Source: Epithemia pelagica (lineage: Eukaryota > Bacillariophyta > Bacillariophyceae > Surirellales > Surirellaceae). Taken from it: a DNA stretch of 64,000 nucleotides. The translations under genes were made by a program, and so were the position numbers. How positions within the stretch are numbered: the stretch's first letter is position 1; every line of letters begins with the position of its first letter. Shown here piece by piece: positions 1-10,830 of the stretch. The notes below the pieces were generated by a model. It did not search any database. It was not told the origin of the DNA and saw nothing but the letters and a program-made list of their open reading frames with translations. The stretch is from assembly GCA_946965045.2 (NCBI GenBank), contig OX337228.1, positions 5,146,001 to 5,210,000 on the forward strand, given 5' to 3'.

Positions 1-262
1 TTTACTTCAATAAACGTTTTCTCCGATTAAAGTCAAAGATATTTCACTACTCCTAAGAACAATTGAAAAATTCATCCTAGGTCTACTGAAAAGGTCTGGC
101 TCCGAGTAGCATATCACATTTGAGAGCTCGCTCTTTGAAATGAAAGGACTTGGTACGGCTCTTCAAAGATCTAATCATTTGTACAGCCAGCCATGCGACA
201 GTACAACGTTCTATGCACATAACCAACGATAGACCATGTCTGCTGGTGAACATGCCAATATT

Positions 263-739
263 TTACTTTTCAAGCATTTCTTGAAGGGCTCCACTTCTTG
301 CAGCGGCTTGAAGCTTGTCATTACCGCCGACGTGTTCACCATTGATAAAGACATTGGGGACCGTTCTTTGACCAGACATGTCAAGGAGAGCGGCTTGAAG
401 GGACGACCCATTGTCCATTTGATCAAGTTCGTGAAGGGTATATTCCACGTTCATGTCCGTCAACAAGGACTTTGTCGCTGAGCAAAAGGGACAATAAGAC
501 TTGGAAAACACGACAACCTTGTTGCTGTCGATTTCCGCTTGCGCAAAGTCAAGTTCACTCGACGTTGAAGGCAATGGAGAGGACGACATCATGCGAGCAG
601 TATTGAAGGCAGGACGGGCAGAAGCAGCACCAAGGACTTGAACAAAAGTGGGTCTTGCCAAACCACGAGAGACAACGCCAAAAGCCATTGATGGAGAAGA
701 AATGGCCGCAAAAGAGAAGAGGCTAAAAAAGGTTTTCAT
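263..739 (-). CDS. Plastid-targeted glutaredoxin (CPFC type)
   Basis: 158 aa. Seen: an N-terminal hydrophobic signal peptide (about residues 1-19) ends in S-M-A and is followed at once by Phe-Gly, the cleavage-site pattern of diatom bipartite plastid targeting. A roughly 35-residue Ser/Ala/Arg-rich transit-like stretch follows. The glutaredoxin fold starts near residue 63, with the redox motif YCPFC, the cis-Pro segment TVPNVFI and the glutathione-binding GG motif in GEHVGGND. Known: dithiol glutaredoxins reduce disulfides and glutathionylated proteins using glutathione. Inferred: it acts in the plastid stroma. The single-exon gene starts at an ATG and ends in TAA. The fold and family are clear; the exact compartment is inferred from the N-terminus only. 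Confidence 0.93.
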   Translation of the reverse strand: MKTFFSLFSFAAISSPSMAFGVVSRGLARPTFVQVLGAASARPAFNTARMMSSSPLPSTSSELDFAQAEIDSNKVVVFSKSYCPFCSATKSLLTDMNVEYTLHELDQMDNGSSLQAALLDMSGQRTVPNVFINGEHVGGNDKLQAAARSGALQEMLEK

Positions 740-1030
740 TGTGGGTCAGACAACTTTGTTTCTTATGGAAGGAGAGTAGTGAAAGTCATACATCAAAAAT
801 CGAAACGTATGGCACTGTTGGTTGTTGGTCGATACGTGGTTCGGAATTCGCGTGTTCTCAAGTTCGAAGGCGCAAGAATCCGTCAGTGCAGCGCCCGTAT
901 GACGTATGAGGGTATCAGTCGGACACAAAAAAATGAAGACTGCAAGACGGGCCATGTCCCGAGTCCCGAACCAACAAAGGTACCTACCCTTATACAGGAG
1001 TCAAAACACCACACCTAATATCCTAGAGAG

Positions 1031-1326
1031 GAGTACAAAAAAAGTGCTGCAACTTTGTCCAGAAGCAATGATGGTTTGAGAAATTGCGAGCTTATCACTA
1101 ACACCTACGCTTGTAGTGAATTGACATTGGCCTTTTCAGTTTTGAAGTCGCTAGCCTTTGTGGCTGCTAGGGAGATATTAGGAAGTACAAACAGTGCTGC
1201 AACTTAGTCCAGAACGATGGCATGAGAAATTGCGAGCTTGTTCGTACCACCTCTACTCTTTGGTCTGTTCAGTTTTGAAGTCTCGATGACAAATCGCAAT
1301 CATATTGCCTCTAGCCTTTGTGGCTG
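1031..1326. repeat. Degenerate tandem duplication of about 140 bp
   Basis: This lies in the 740-1386 gap between the glutaredoxin start and the COG1 stop. Two direct copies run from about 1031 to 1166 and 1182 to 1326. Both contain, in the same order, GTGCTGCAACTT, GAGAAATTGCGAGCTT, TTCAGTTTTGAAGTC and CTAGCCTTTGTGGCTG. The second copy carries an extra insertion of about 25 bp before the last block. No ORF or known element is visible. The rest of the gap (740-1030 and 1327-1386) shows nothing I can name. Confidence 0.75.
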
Positions 1327-1386
1327 TGCAGTCTCGAGGATCATTAGACAGTGAACTCCATTCATATTTTTGCTGTATTCTTATCT

Positions 1387-4300
1387 CTATTTTTTCTTGA
1401 GCATTGAAGAAAAGAAACCAAGCGAACTACTCAAACCTAGTCCACCACTAGATTCTTGGCGTTGTTCCTCTTCTTCTTTTTCTTTCTTGAATGCCCCCTT
1501 CATCTGAAGATCGGCCAGAGTACGATCTGCCTGGATCGGAAGAAGCGCAAATCGGCGTGTGGAAGAAAGAGGGGTGTAACAGAAGGGCTGTTGCTGTCCC
1601 GAGGATGCGCTCATACCACCCATGTCGAGTTCTCCAGCTTGGGAGACTGAGGAAACACTGGATCGGGCTCCAAACAAAGAGGATAAAAAAAGATCACAGG
1701 ACTCGTCCACTGAACGATTCTTCTCGGAAACTATGTTTGGAAGCGACATCAATGTTGATCGACTCACGCTCTTTGAAAGAACTGCATGTACCTTCCTAGA
1801 GAGCCCGTCTATGTCTTCCAGCGCCGCGTTGTCAACACGAGCCTCCCTGTTTGCGTTTCTCTCAACAAAACAGTGCTTCACAAAAGCTACGTCAACATAG
1901 CACTGCATCTTCGCCGCGCCATTGACCTTGTCCATTGCACTGTTCGACAAGGAATCTCCCCATACCATGCATATGGATGACAAGGATCGACGAAGCAATG
2001 TCATTCGCAATGTGTCCGTGAGACTGAGCACGCTCCCCGCGATTCCCAAGGCCGCTGCATGATCCTCTGATGGAACGGCGGCCAATGCATCGGCGGGGGT
2101 TGTCATTTGGTTGAGAACAAACGATGTGTTCATAACAAATCCCAGAGTATGCGGTGAAACCCCGGATATGTTGTCTATTGTGGAAGAAGATGACGAACCG
2201 AGCGCTCCGCCATGTAGGACATGCCATTCTCTGTCGTCCGTACTCTCTCCGATTTTCCAGAATTCAGAGACCTTGAGGGAAAACGACTGTAGATAAGGAC
2301 GTAGTGCTGCATCTGCCCAATTCTCGAAGCAGTTCTTCACAATGCTGTCCAAGGCTCTCTGTACTATACCCAGGGCACTATACTGACCAGTTCCATGACG
2401 AAGCCCTCGTGCGGTTAGAAGCATAAGCTCACTCAATGTCACGTCAAAATTCTCTTTTTCTTCCGATGAATTGGAGTCGTTAGACAGGAAGAGTGTGCCT
2501 CGCAGCATTTCGGAGCCGTGAAATTGGGTTCCCGCAAAAGCAGATTCCGTGGCCTCCATGGCTTCTGTAAACGAGATTCTTCCGTCATTGTCGTCATCGG
2601 CCAGTGAAAATGCAGATTCAATATCCACGTGAGAGATCATACCAAGCGTACTGGCGGACCGAGCCTTGACAGCCGCAGGAGTGGACTCTTCGTCCAGCAA
2701 GGTTGGTAGGGAGGTGAGACGAAACTTGAGAAAGTAGCACAATCGTCCAACAATTAGCTCCCGCGTGCCATCCGATGTTGATTTATCTCCGTGTTCAGTG
2801 ACAATGCGTCGGACTTCGCACAGGAGACGACCGAGAATTTCACAGGTCTGAACATACAAGGACTGGCGCAACCTCCTTTCACTTTCTTCGCGCTCTTCAG
2901 CATGGACAAGCAACTCATGGGCGTCATCACTGACTTTCAGTAATGCTTGGTCCAGATCTGTGGCAATACGAAGAGTGTTCCGATAAGCCTCATGAGGCAA
3001 TAAGTGAGCTAGAGGAGGAGCTCTGGACAAAGACGCCCGGAGCGTAGATACAACCTTGGAGTGAACTGAGTGGAACGATGTCGTTAGGAGGGAATGCACA
3101 AGGGAGGAAAAGGTGGAGGAGAAAAGAGTGCTCCATAGCGAGAACTTTCTATCCGGGGTCATTTCAGTATGGGATAGAACCTGTCGAATATCGACAATAC
3201 CCGCGACAGCATCGTCCCACTTGCAGATCGGATTTTCGTTCAGAGCTCGATGACATTCAACACCATCGGTTTTATCGTAAAGGGATTGACGGATCTGTCC
3301 AAGAGCGCTGGCAGTCGTGCCTGCGATAGACACTAGAACAGATTTTACTTTGCTCCGAATCAAGGGTAGATGGGACGTCAAGAACTTGGAGCAACGCATC
3401 TGTACTGCATTTGGATCAAACAAGGGGAATGATTCCATAATCTGCTCTGCCCGCTGACCCGGGAACTTGCGGAGCACAAAAATCTCGTAGGGGTGCACGA
3501 TAACATCATGTTGCAAAATAAGAACAATCTTCGATAGGATGCCTTCCGCTTGATCTGCCGCCTTGACAGTCAGCTGATTGAACAGAGAGCCCAAGAGTTG
3601 AGCTTTGCAATCAAAATAAGTCTCCAGTAGAAGCGACGCGCGATCATTGACATCAGAAGATGGTCTGCCTTCTTTTTGGCGCGACAAGATATCTAACGAG
3701 GCTAAAGCTGCTGCAGACCGCTCAGCTCCCAGAGAGGGATCAAAGGAAGAATCATCGTTGTACGACGCAGCTGCCAACAGATTGGAACGTGAGAGCTGTA
3801 GAATTCTTCGTGGAAGCGTTTGTACTTGAAAATAGATCATACGCATTTGTGCTTCTAGTGTCGGATCAAGAATCTCCATCTTGTCTCTAGGAACAGTAGG
3901 TACGATCGAAGGGGAGGCATGGACAGCCAAGGCATTGGCCAACGGGTATCGATTTGTGTGGAAGGCAAAGAGGCAGAAAAGTTCCACAAGACACGTCGTC
4001 GCCAAATGAACTTCATTTCGATCGAGAGCTCTGTGAACGCTTCGAGTTAAATCGGAAAACTGCCGTCGAGTCTGTTGAACCACAGCTTGACCATCTGTCC
4101 CTTCTTGGCTTTCTCCTTGATTGAAACTCGAAGGCGTTTGGAGGGGAAAAGTGGGCTGCTGAAGCTTATCCATCAACTCCGGCAACGCATGAATCAGATC
4201 ATGTAGTTCTTTTGCGCGCTCCTTCATTCTCAGGACTTCGTCGCTACTGCCGACCAATTCACGATATCGGGAGGCCAGAACCAGGCGAAGTTCCACTCGT

Positions 4301-4581
4301 TTGGCTTCCGCTTCTTGCAAGGCACGCCTGTGCAAATGGCGCATTTCATCGATTGTCATGCTTTGAGCCGTTCGATAGGATGACATCATTGTAGTACCGG
4401 GGCTACTTCCTCCACTTCCAGAGTGAGTGATCAGACTAGGAGGTGGTGGTAAGGAAGTGGAGGCGCCGTATCCAGACGAACCAGTACTCGAGGTGCTCGA
4501 AACTCGATTTGGGTTGCTTCCCCCCGAGATCGAACGGTATGACCTAGGAACAGGTGGAGGAGGGGGAACAGACGAGCTCAT
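1387..4581 (-). CDS. COG1: COG1-like conserved oligomeric Golgi complex subunit with embedded EF-hand
   Basis: 1064 aa, one exon. After a Pro/Ser/Gly-rich N-terminus (a run of five Pro near residue 6), residues about 78-140 match the Vps51/COG1 N-terminal region. It is a charged helix with the pattern I-D-E-M, then K-R-V-E-L-R, S-R-Y-R-E-L-V and a following M-K-E-R-A. Known: COG1 is a lobe-bridging subunit of the COG tether for intra-Golgi retrograde vesicles. Unusual: residues 662-673 (bases 2563-2598) form a complete 12-residue EF-hand loop, DDDNDGRISFTE, flanked by predicted helices. The C-terminus is Lys/Glu-rich and ends in KKK. It is divergent from the rhomboid gene, with 316 bp between start codons. 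The COG1 assignment rests mainly on the N-terminal domain; another CATCHR-family tether is the alternative. Confidence 0.75.
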   Translation of the reverse strand: MSSSVPPPPPVPRSYRSISGGSNPNRVSSTSSTGSSGYGASTSLPPPPSLITHSGSGGSSPGTTMMSSYRTAQSMTIDEMRHLHRRALQEAEAKRVELRLVLASRYRELVGSSDEVLRMKERAKELHDLIHALPELMDKLQQPTFPLQTPSSFNQGESQEGTDGQAVVQQTRRQFSDLTRSVHRALDRNEVHLATTCLVELFCLFAFHTNRYPLANALAVHASPSIVPTVPRDKMEILDPTLEAQMRMIYFQVQTLPRRILQLSRSNLLAAASYNDDSSFDPSLGAERSAAALASLDILSRQKEGRPSSDVNDRASLLLETYFDCKAQLLGSLFNQLTVKAADQAEGILSKIVLILQHDVIVHPYEIFVLRKFPGQRAEQIMESFPLFDPNAVQMRCSKFLTSHLPLIRSKVKSVLVSIAGTTASALGQIRQSLYDKTDGVECHRALNENPICKWDDAVAGIVDIRQVLSHTEMTPDRKFSLWSTLFSSTFSSLVHSLLTTSFHSVHSKVVSTLRASLSRAPPLAHLLPHEAYRNTLRIATDLDQALLKVSDDAHELLVHAEEREESERRLRQSLYVQTCEILGRLLCEVRRIVTEHGDKSTSDGTRELIVGRLCYFLKFRLTSLPTLLDEESTPAAVKARSASTLGMISHVDIESAFSLADDDNDGRISFTEAMEATESAFAGTQFHGSEMLRGTLFLSNDSNSSEEKENFDVTLSELMLLTARGLRHGTGQYSALGIVQRALDSIVKNCFENWADAALRPYLQSFSLKVSEFWKIGESTDDREWHVLHGGALGSSSSSTIDNISGVSPHTLGFVMNTSFVLNQMTTPADALAAVPSEDHAAALGIAGSVLSLTDTLRMTLLRRSLSSICMVWGDSLSNSAMDKVNGAAKMQCYVDVAFVKHCFVERNANREARVDNAALEDIDGLSRKVHAVLSKSVSRSTLMSLPNIVSEKNRSVDESCDLFLSSLFGARSSVSSVSQAGELDMGGMSASSGQQQPFCYTPLSSTRRFALLPIQADRTLADLQMKGAFKKEKEEEEQRQESSGGLGLSSSLGFFSSMLKKK

Positions 4582-4897
4582 GATGATGATTGAAACTGAG
4601 CAACAACGTCAATTTGGGAAGGGACGGTCATTCCATCATCTCGTCAAAAGATGCGCAGCCCAGGGGCAGGGGGGACTGGGAACTGGGACTGGGCTTGCTA
4701 CTTGCTGCTACGGGTACTTCTACTCTACTAGCTAGAGGAGTACTCCTAGCTACTCCTATGAGGGAAAAGACGTTCACCATGGGAAGCGACAGCAGGGAGC
4801 ACATAGTGCCATTACCTGAAAATATTGGCAATATTTCCGATGTTCTTTCAGTTTCTAATTGTATTTAAATCATACCAGTTGCAAAAGTGAAAAAGGC
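4582..4897. promoter_or_regulatory. Divergent promoter region between COG1-like and rhomboid genes
   Basis: This 316-bp gap separates two divergently oriented starts. Around 4726-4760 it carries the perfect 12-bp palindrome AGGAGTACTCCT, nested in a longer imperfect dyad (TAGCT...AGCTA) and followed by another ACTCCTA. The same motif recurs in many other intergenic regions of the window (see findings). Promoter function is inferred from position only. Confidence 0.4.
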
Positions 4898-5926
4898 ATG
4901 ACCGTTCGGTCCCAACAACTTCTCCGACAGACTCCTCCAACTACCTTGGTGGTTATGGCAGTATGTGCTGGATTGCACCTTCTTCATTTTGTCACTAACT
5001 ATCCAGAACTCCACACTTTAACGCTCTGCCCTCAACTGGTACTTTACCAAGGAGACTCCTATAGAATTATTACAAGTGCTCTGTTTCATGGAAGCTTTCT
5101 TCACATTGGAATGAATCTAATGTCCGCAGCAGCCATTGGCACCATGCTGGAAAAACGGATTGGTTCGATTGCCCTTCTCCTCACTATTCTTTGGTCGATC
5201 CTAATTTCTTCTACAATCTACATTTCCATCGCTGTACTTTGTTTATGGGTTTTAGATAAGGAAGATCTGATGCGCCAGCACTCTGTGGGTTTCTCCGGTG
5301 TCCTATTTCATCTGTCCGTATTGGAATGCTATCTAGGGCCCCAACAGGCTCGGAGTGTCTTTGGCTTTTTTCGTGTAAGCCCAAAACTATATCCATGGGC
5401 TTTGCTGATTGCCCTTCAGATCGTTATGCCGGGTAAGTTTCCTTTTTGCCATGAACGAAGAATTACAAGCTTGGTCATCTGCGCATCAATTGGCCTAAGA
5501 ATCCGTGTAGGTCTTTCTTTTACAGGACATCTATCAGGTCTACTTGCTGGGCAGATGCAGTATTATCAATACTTAAATTTCATCTTTCCGTCTGACTCAT
5601 TCTACAGAGAGATGGACTCGTGGTCCATGTTATCGCTGGTGACCAAATTGCCAAACTTCGCACGAGCTCCGACAGACATTATACATCGAGACCCTCCTCT
5701 CACAATCTCAGTCTGCGTCTGTTCAGCATACCAATCGATCGTTCGGATACTATTTCAATTGTTGGAAACTCTATACGTCATTATTTGTGGTAGAGGGGCT
5801 GAAGCAAACTCCAATCTCCTATTGCCTCGACTGCCCGTGATGTCGTCGTTCTCACGTCATCAGCAAGATCCAGAGGACGGAGAGAACACGGTGCATGTTC
5901 AGGAAAATCCAGGCGAGGATGTCTAA
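4898..5926 (+). CDS. Rhomboid-family intramembrane serine protease (one intron)
   Basis: Exons 4898-5432 and 5511-5926, intron 5433-5510 (GTAAGT...TAG). Splicing gives MPG-LSFTGHLSG and about 316 aa. Seen: the rhomboid H-x4-H-x3-N pattern in LFHGSFLHIGMN, the catalytic serine motif GFSG, and the catalytic histidine in FTGHLSGLLAG, with several hydrophobic segments in between. Known: the Ser-His dyad cleaves transmembrane substrates. The layout resembles the RHBDD1 type, a six-helix core plus a soluble tail. The first ATG in frame is 4898. The 78-bp intron is a multiple of three and has no stop, so a retained-intron form would insert 26 residues just before the catalytic His helix. The gene converges on symplekin with 66 bp between stops. 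Confidence 0.88.
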   Translation: MTVRSQQLLRQTPPTTLVVMAVCAGLHLLHFVTNYPELHTLTLCPQLVLYQGDSYRIITSALFHGSFLHIGMNLMSAAAIGTMLEKRIGSIALLLTILWSILISSTIYISIAVLCLWVLDKEDLMRQHSVGFSGVLFHLSVLECYLGPQQARSVFGFFRVSPKLYPWALLIALQIVMPGKFPFCHERRITSLVICASIGLRIRVGLSFTGHLSGLLAGQMQYYQYLNFIFPSDSFYREMDSWSMLSLVTKLPNFARAPTDIIHRDPPLTISVCVCSAYQSIVRILFQLLETLYVIICGRGAEANSNLLLPRLPVMSSFSRHQQDPEDGENTVHVQENPGEDV

Positions 5927-5992
5927 CTTCTCGTATGTGCATTACATGAGAGCGTATGCGATCAACAGAAATGTCGTAAGGGCTACCTCTGT

Positions 5993-8900
5993 TCAATTCA
6001 TGCCAATACTTGCCGATTTCCCGGCAAACTTGGATTGGTACTGCATAAGCTGTTCAGGAGGCAACTTGGCAATGGCCTGGTGAGCGTGAACTCCAGAGTC
6101 CCCGCTTTTCTCAAGCATGTGGGCGCATCTCATCCAACCAGCCCATTGCCTCGCGTCCTCATATATTTTCCCATCAATAAGTCTAGGCAATAGCACCTGC
6201 GAGACCCAAGTATGTAAACTTTCATGTTTTGTACAAACGAGAATACAAGTTCGCATGAAGGCAAGAGGAAGCCGTTCTTCACCGGTCAAGAAAACACCAC
6301 TTATCTGATCCAAAGAAAACATCAAAACACGATCGTTGTACGTTCCATCGTCTTCCAGACAAAGTTTTATGGCGCTCAAGTACCTTTTCTGAGGTATATT
6401 GGACGCAGAGAAATCCAGTTTGTGAAGGTAAACGATCTGTTCGCAAAGAGTCATGCCTTGGAGGGAAGGGGAAGATGCGTCTGGTTCGTCCCGAAAGAGA
6501 AGAGCATGCCGTGCAACTCTGGTTCCCATACGAACGAGAGCAGCAACGAAGACCTTATCGTCTGCCATCACGAAGTCAGGCAAAAGCTTAATGAGGTCAC
6601 AGCGTTTCATCACAGACACAACCGGAATGATGTACCGCGGGTCCTTCTTTCCGTCGGCACCCGCCTTCGAATCTTGGATCTTGAAACATGCATCGATTAG
6701 GTCTTGATCTGGAGCACTGACAAGATTCTCTAAGAAAGACAAAAGCAGTGGGATCTCGCGTGTTCCAGTCATTGATGCCACATCGAACGCAATCGATGCA
6801 GCGCCATGCTTAGTTGCAGCGGCCTTCGCAAGCTTCTGCATACTAGACCGTACTGTTTTCGACAATACATCAGCTTTCTCAAGGCCACTTATTTTGAAAA
6901 GTACTCCGATGATATCAGTACGTCTCACACATAGAGCCATAAAAAGGATGGCAGGTTTCCGCATCCGATCCATTGCCTGCTTCTCGACATCACTCCATGG
7001 TCCCAAAGGATTCTTCTTTGCGGCTTCGTTCTTTTGTTCAGCATTTGCTTTCTCAATCTCATCGTAGGAACCAACTGCGTCTTCTGAAGCGAGCTCCAGC
7101 TCTTCAGTGGCCGCGTCAACCACGGTCCTTGCTAGAACCTCGTTTCTCGGGAAAAGCACATTCATCACTAACTTTAGAGCTTTATCTTGAACGCTTGCGC
7201 TCGCAGGGAAACGCCCAGCAGCGATACCAACTGCACATCGAACAGCAACATTCCTGTCTTCGGATTCCCTCTGGAAAGCTATATCTCTTAGAATCAATAG
7301 AGCGGCAGTAGCGCGTTTTTCCGCCGCAGCCTTCGCGGCATGAACGGCAGCAGCTTCTGCCACAGAATCTTGACTACTCTTCTTTGAAGCTTCAAGTGCC
7401 TTTCTGGTGATACTTTCAATGTCACACAATGAACTAAGCTGGACAATCGAAGAAGCGCTCAGTCGGGGAAGTTTCGGCAGATCTCTTTGCAACAGAGCCA
7501 CAGTTTGGGAGGCAATCTTCTTTTTCTCAAGATCGCTGGGCTTATCATTTGCAACATTCGATGCATTTACACTGGCTGCAACACAAACCTCGAGGGCATA
7601 CTCATAAATATCATGGAGATAGGGATCGTCTGGGTCAGAATCTTGCTGCAGCAGAGCCTCCGTCAAGAATCGCACCGTGAGAGAGTTGTTTTCACTACTG
7701 CGCGAAGCATCATCAGGGATGGATCGCGTGGATCCTAAACATAAACCTGACGAAGCAAGAGGGTATAAATCTATGAACTCTCCCAACTTTCGCTGTCGAT
7801 CCTTGTCTTGCACCACCTTGGAGATACTTGATTTTGCCATAGCAATGGGTGCCTGGTGCTCAGATTCAGGCGCCACTTTGCGCAGAGTGAAAGCAAGCCG
7901 CGCAGCAACAGAGCGTCCAAACTCCGCACATGATTCTGATTTGGCATTGAATGACTTTTCCAAGATCCGACCAAAAGCATCCGCAGCAGCGTTTGCGGCT
8001 TGTTCTTGAAAGAGTTTTCGCTTCTTCTGTACTTCTTCTGGATCTTCGGGGTTATCACGTTTCATTAGTTCCATCGCGTCAAGCAACTTCTGGTTCGGAC
8101 GGATCTTGTTTTCAGAACCGATGTCTATTTCCCAAGAACCACCCCCATCTCTCTCATACCACCGCCCTTCTTCCTGGAGAAGAGAGGCCCCGTTTGTTAA
8201 TATTGAGTCAAGAACCATTTCCAATGTAACAGGAACCTTCCTGGACTTGGAGGTTCCCGCTGGACGCTTCTTGGGAAGGTTCTCGAGGTTGGCAAGTACA
8301 AGATCTACAGCATCGGACATGCTTGTGGGCAACTGGATTCCATGACCCAGACCTTTCAAGGCCTTTGCTGCCCTCATTTTTGCCAAATCATCGTCAGTCT
8401 CTCTCTGACGCTTCCGTCGGTCCATGTCATCCGAGGCACTTGTGGTAGTGTCCCACTCGTAGTACACATTTGCGCGATTACGGGCAGCACGACCAGCAGT
8501 CTTTAGAGAATGAGCATGCTTGGCCATAGATAAGGCTTTTTCCGCTTGAGCTTGCATGTCGAAAGCATGTAACGCTTTCTCGAGTACGGGATGAGAGTTC
8601 GTTGACACAGAAAGAGCGTTGCGAAGAAGTGTCAAACAGGACGACTTGATTTGTGACGAGATAGCCATTATCCCCACGGCACTCAAATACTGTCCTTCAT
8701 CTTGATTGGGTGGCTCAACGGCCCGGCGAGAAAGGCAGATTGAGGCTTCGTGAAAAAAACCAGGACGATGCGTTGCCAGAGCAGCTAGAGCATTTATGGC
8801 AACTGAGTAAGGTTTGGTACCCAGTCGAAAGTCAAATTCTACACTGGATCGGTCTAAGTTTGTTCCTAAGTTCACATTCACAGAATCGTCGTGATCAGCC

Positions 8901-10251
8901 TCACCACTTTGGTAAAGAGGAGGAAAGTTTGACTCGAAGTCAAGATATGATAGGGCAGCCGGTTTCAGGATATTGACGACTTGTTCCGAAGGCGAACCAC
9001 CAGACATCATCATTCCCGATAGCACGTTTTCATCAATCTTCACTTGACCTCCCATCGTAGTGAATCCTCGAAGAACCGAAAAAGCGTAGTCAGAAATCGA
9101 CTCCAGTGATTCCCTCGTAATCAAAGGGTGTCCTTCTGGCAGATCATCCAAGGAGAAATCTTCTTGTGGCTGTGGAGAAAGCATGTGCATGAGGAGTTAG
9201 AGAAAACATGAATAAGCGCTCTGTGTACCTGTAACATGATCATACTCAGAATAAGATAACGTACTGTAGTACTCGTGCCCCTTCGTCGGGCTGAAGGATC
9301 CTGTGGTCTACGCGAACAACACAAGACCACAATTTCAATGAACTTAATACAAGAGGCCATCAAGGAGTCACGTGACCCCGAATCGGTTGAAGAAAAAAGA
9401 AGCCTTTGCAAAACGGATTCGATGAGTTTCATCACTGGTGAATACAAACGATTTGCACCACGATCATCGGCAGCCTTGATTCTTTGTACAATGTGCTTGA
9501 GAGCTGGTCGTAGGGCCGCGGATGCAGCGAGGACTCCTCTTGAAGCAGTAGCGTCATCGGCAGCTTGAGCCGTAAATACACCTGGAGTTAAACAAGCTAT
9601 AGCGGCCTGAAGCCAGTACCGTAATATTTCACCTTCACGAGCCAGGCGTTTATCCTTTCGACGAACTTGAATAAGTCGAGGGAGGGCAGGTCCATGATTA
9701 TGATTATGATGGTGGGAGGAAGACGAACCACTGCCATATGGACCAGCAGCACTGCTAATAGGGGGAGCAGTGGAATCTAGCCAACTACCGGCCTTGTGCG
9801 CTTCTCTCCAAAAGGAACGAAAGAATTCTAGGGCTGCTCCACGTTTCGCAGCAACTTGGTCCGACTGCGCCATCTCCAACAATACAGGTAAGACAAGATC
9901 TGATACTAGCCGTTCATAAACGTCTTCAACAGCGTCATCAAGACCTTCCATGGTACCTCGTGAATATGTACGCGCTACAGATGGTCCCGTGTGAGAAGCG
10001 ACTTCTAATACAGGTCTCAATAACTGCGCCATCTCTTCGTGAATGGTTGGAACTCCAGAAGATGGATCGTGTACTCCAGAATGGAGCTTAACTTCATCTA
10101 ATGACGCCACCACGCGTCCCTCTAAATCATCGATTGCCAACAATAGAGGATCTTCGTGGTCGCCAGTGTCTTCCACATCCTCGATCTGCGCATTATCATC
10201 TTCAGCAAGGCTGTTGTTCTGAGGCTCATCTTCATCTTCAAGCCTGTTCAT
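5993..10251 (-). CDS. SYMPK: Symplekin/Pta1, mRNA 3'-end processing scaffold (two exons)
   Basis: Exons 10251-9229 and 9169-5993, joined across a 59-bp intron (9170-9228, GTACAC...CACAG) to give ...IMLQ-PQEDFS... and about 1399 aa. Seen: alpha-helical HEAT-type N-terminal region, a His/Ser-rich linker, a long Lys/Glu-rich middle, and a C-terminal domain matching the symplekin C-domain. That domain includes RYIIPVVSVM, the LLPDFVMADDKVF segment, LPLAFMRTCI and a final ...LPPEQL. Known: symplekin scaffolds the cleavage/polyadenylation and histone pre-mRNA processing complexes. Start: the open frame runs upstream to 10302 without an ATG and then meets an in-frame stop, so I chose the first ATG, 10251. 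A short upstream ORF (ATGGAGATGGAG) overlaps the start in another frame. The protein is longer than human symplekin (about 1270 aa). Confidence 0.88.
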
Positions 10252-10830
10252 TCTTTCAATATCCGCGTCAAAGTCAGCAATATCTGTTTCGATGTTTTTC
10301 AAGCAAGAGAACGGCGAAAGTCAACTCTGGCGCCGTTCGCTCCATCTCCATTGTGGAGAAAAGTAAAAGCAGATGTCGAAATTCGCAAGATATTCGTGGT
10401 GATCGATAGCTAAGGTAGACTATGATATGTCGAGAAGACTACTGCAATAGTGTAGAGAATTCTCGAGTTTCACCCTCTAGCTCTAGAGAGGTACATCTCT
10501 CTATCCTAAGATTAGAAAAAAAGCAGTATTAGGAGTAGGAGTATATAGTCAATACAATCAATACAATCACTTCACACTGGGAAATGGCTGATCGACTCAC
10601 ATGGAGAAATGGCTAATCAACAGTTACTAATGGACAACTCTTCCAAACGTCTCCATGGACCCAAGTTGGTTTCTCCGAGGAAGGAGCACTATGAAGCGCG
10701 CGGGGGAATCACCGACCTCGTGCAACAAGGAGACAAGAATGGTCGGCACGGAAGAGGACTCTGTGTAGGTTCATGACCACAACTATCGTCGGTAAGTTCC
10801 ATTTACCACGGTGTTTCTGGCTGCGTAAGT
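10252..10830. other. Intergenic region, symplekin start to panB stop
   Basis: 579 bp. It should hold the symplekin promoter and 5' leader plus the panB 3' end. Between about 10464 and 10545 it contains CTCTAG/CTAGAG dyads and two overlapping TAGGAGT motifs. No convincing coding frame or RNA gene is visible. Confidence 0.4.
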
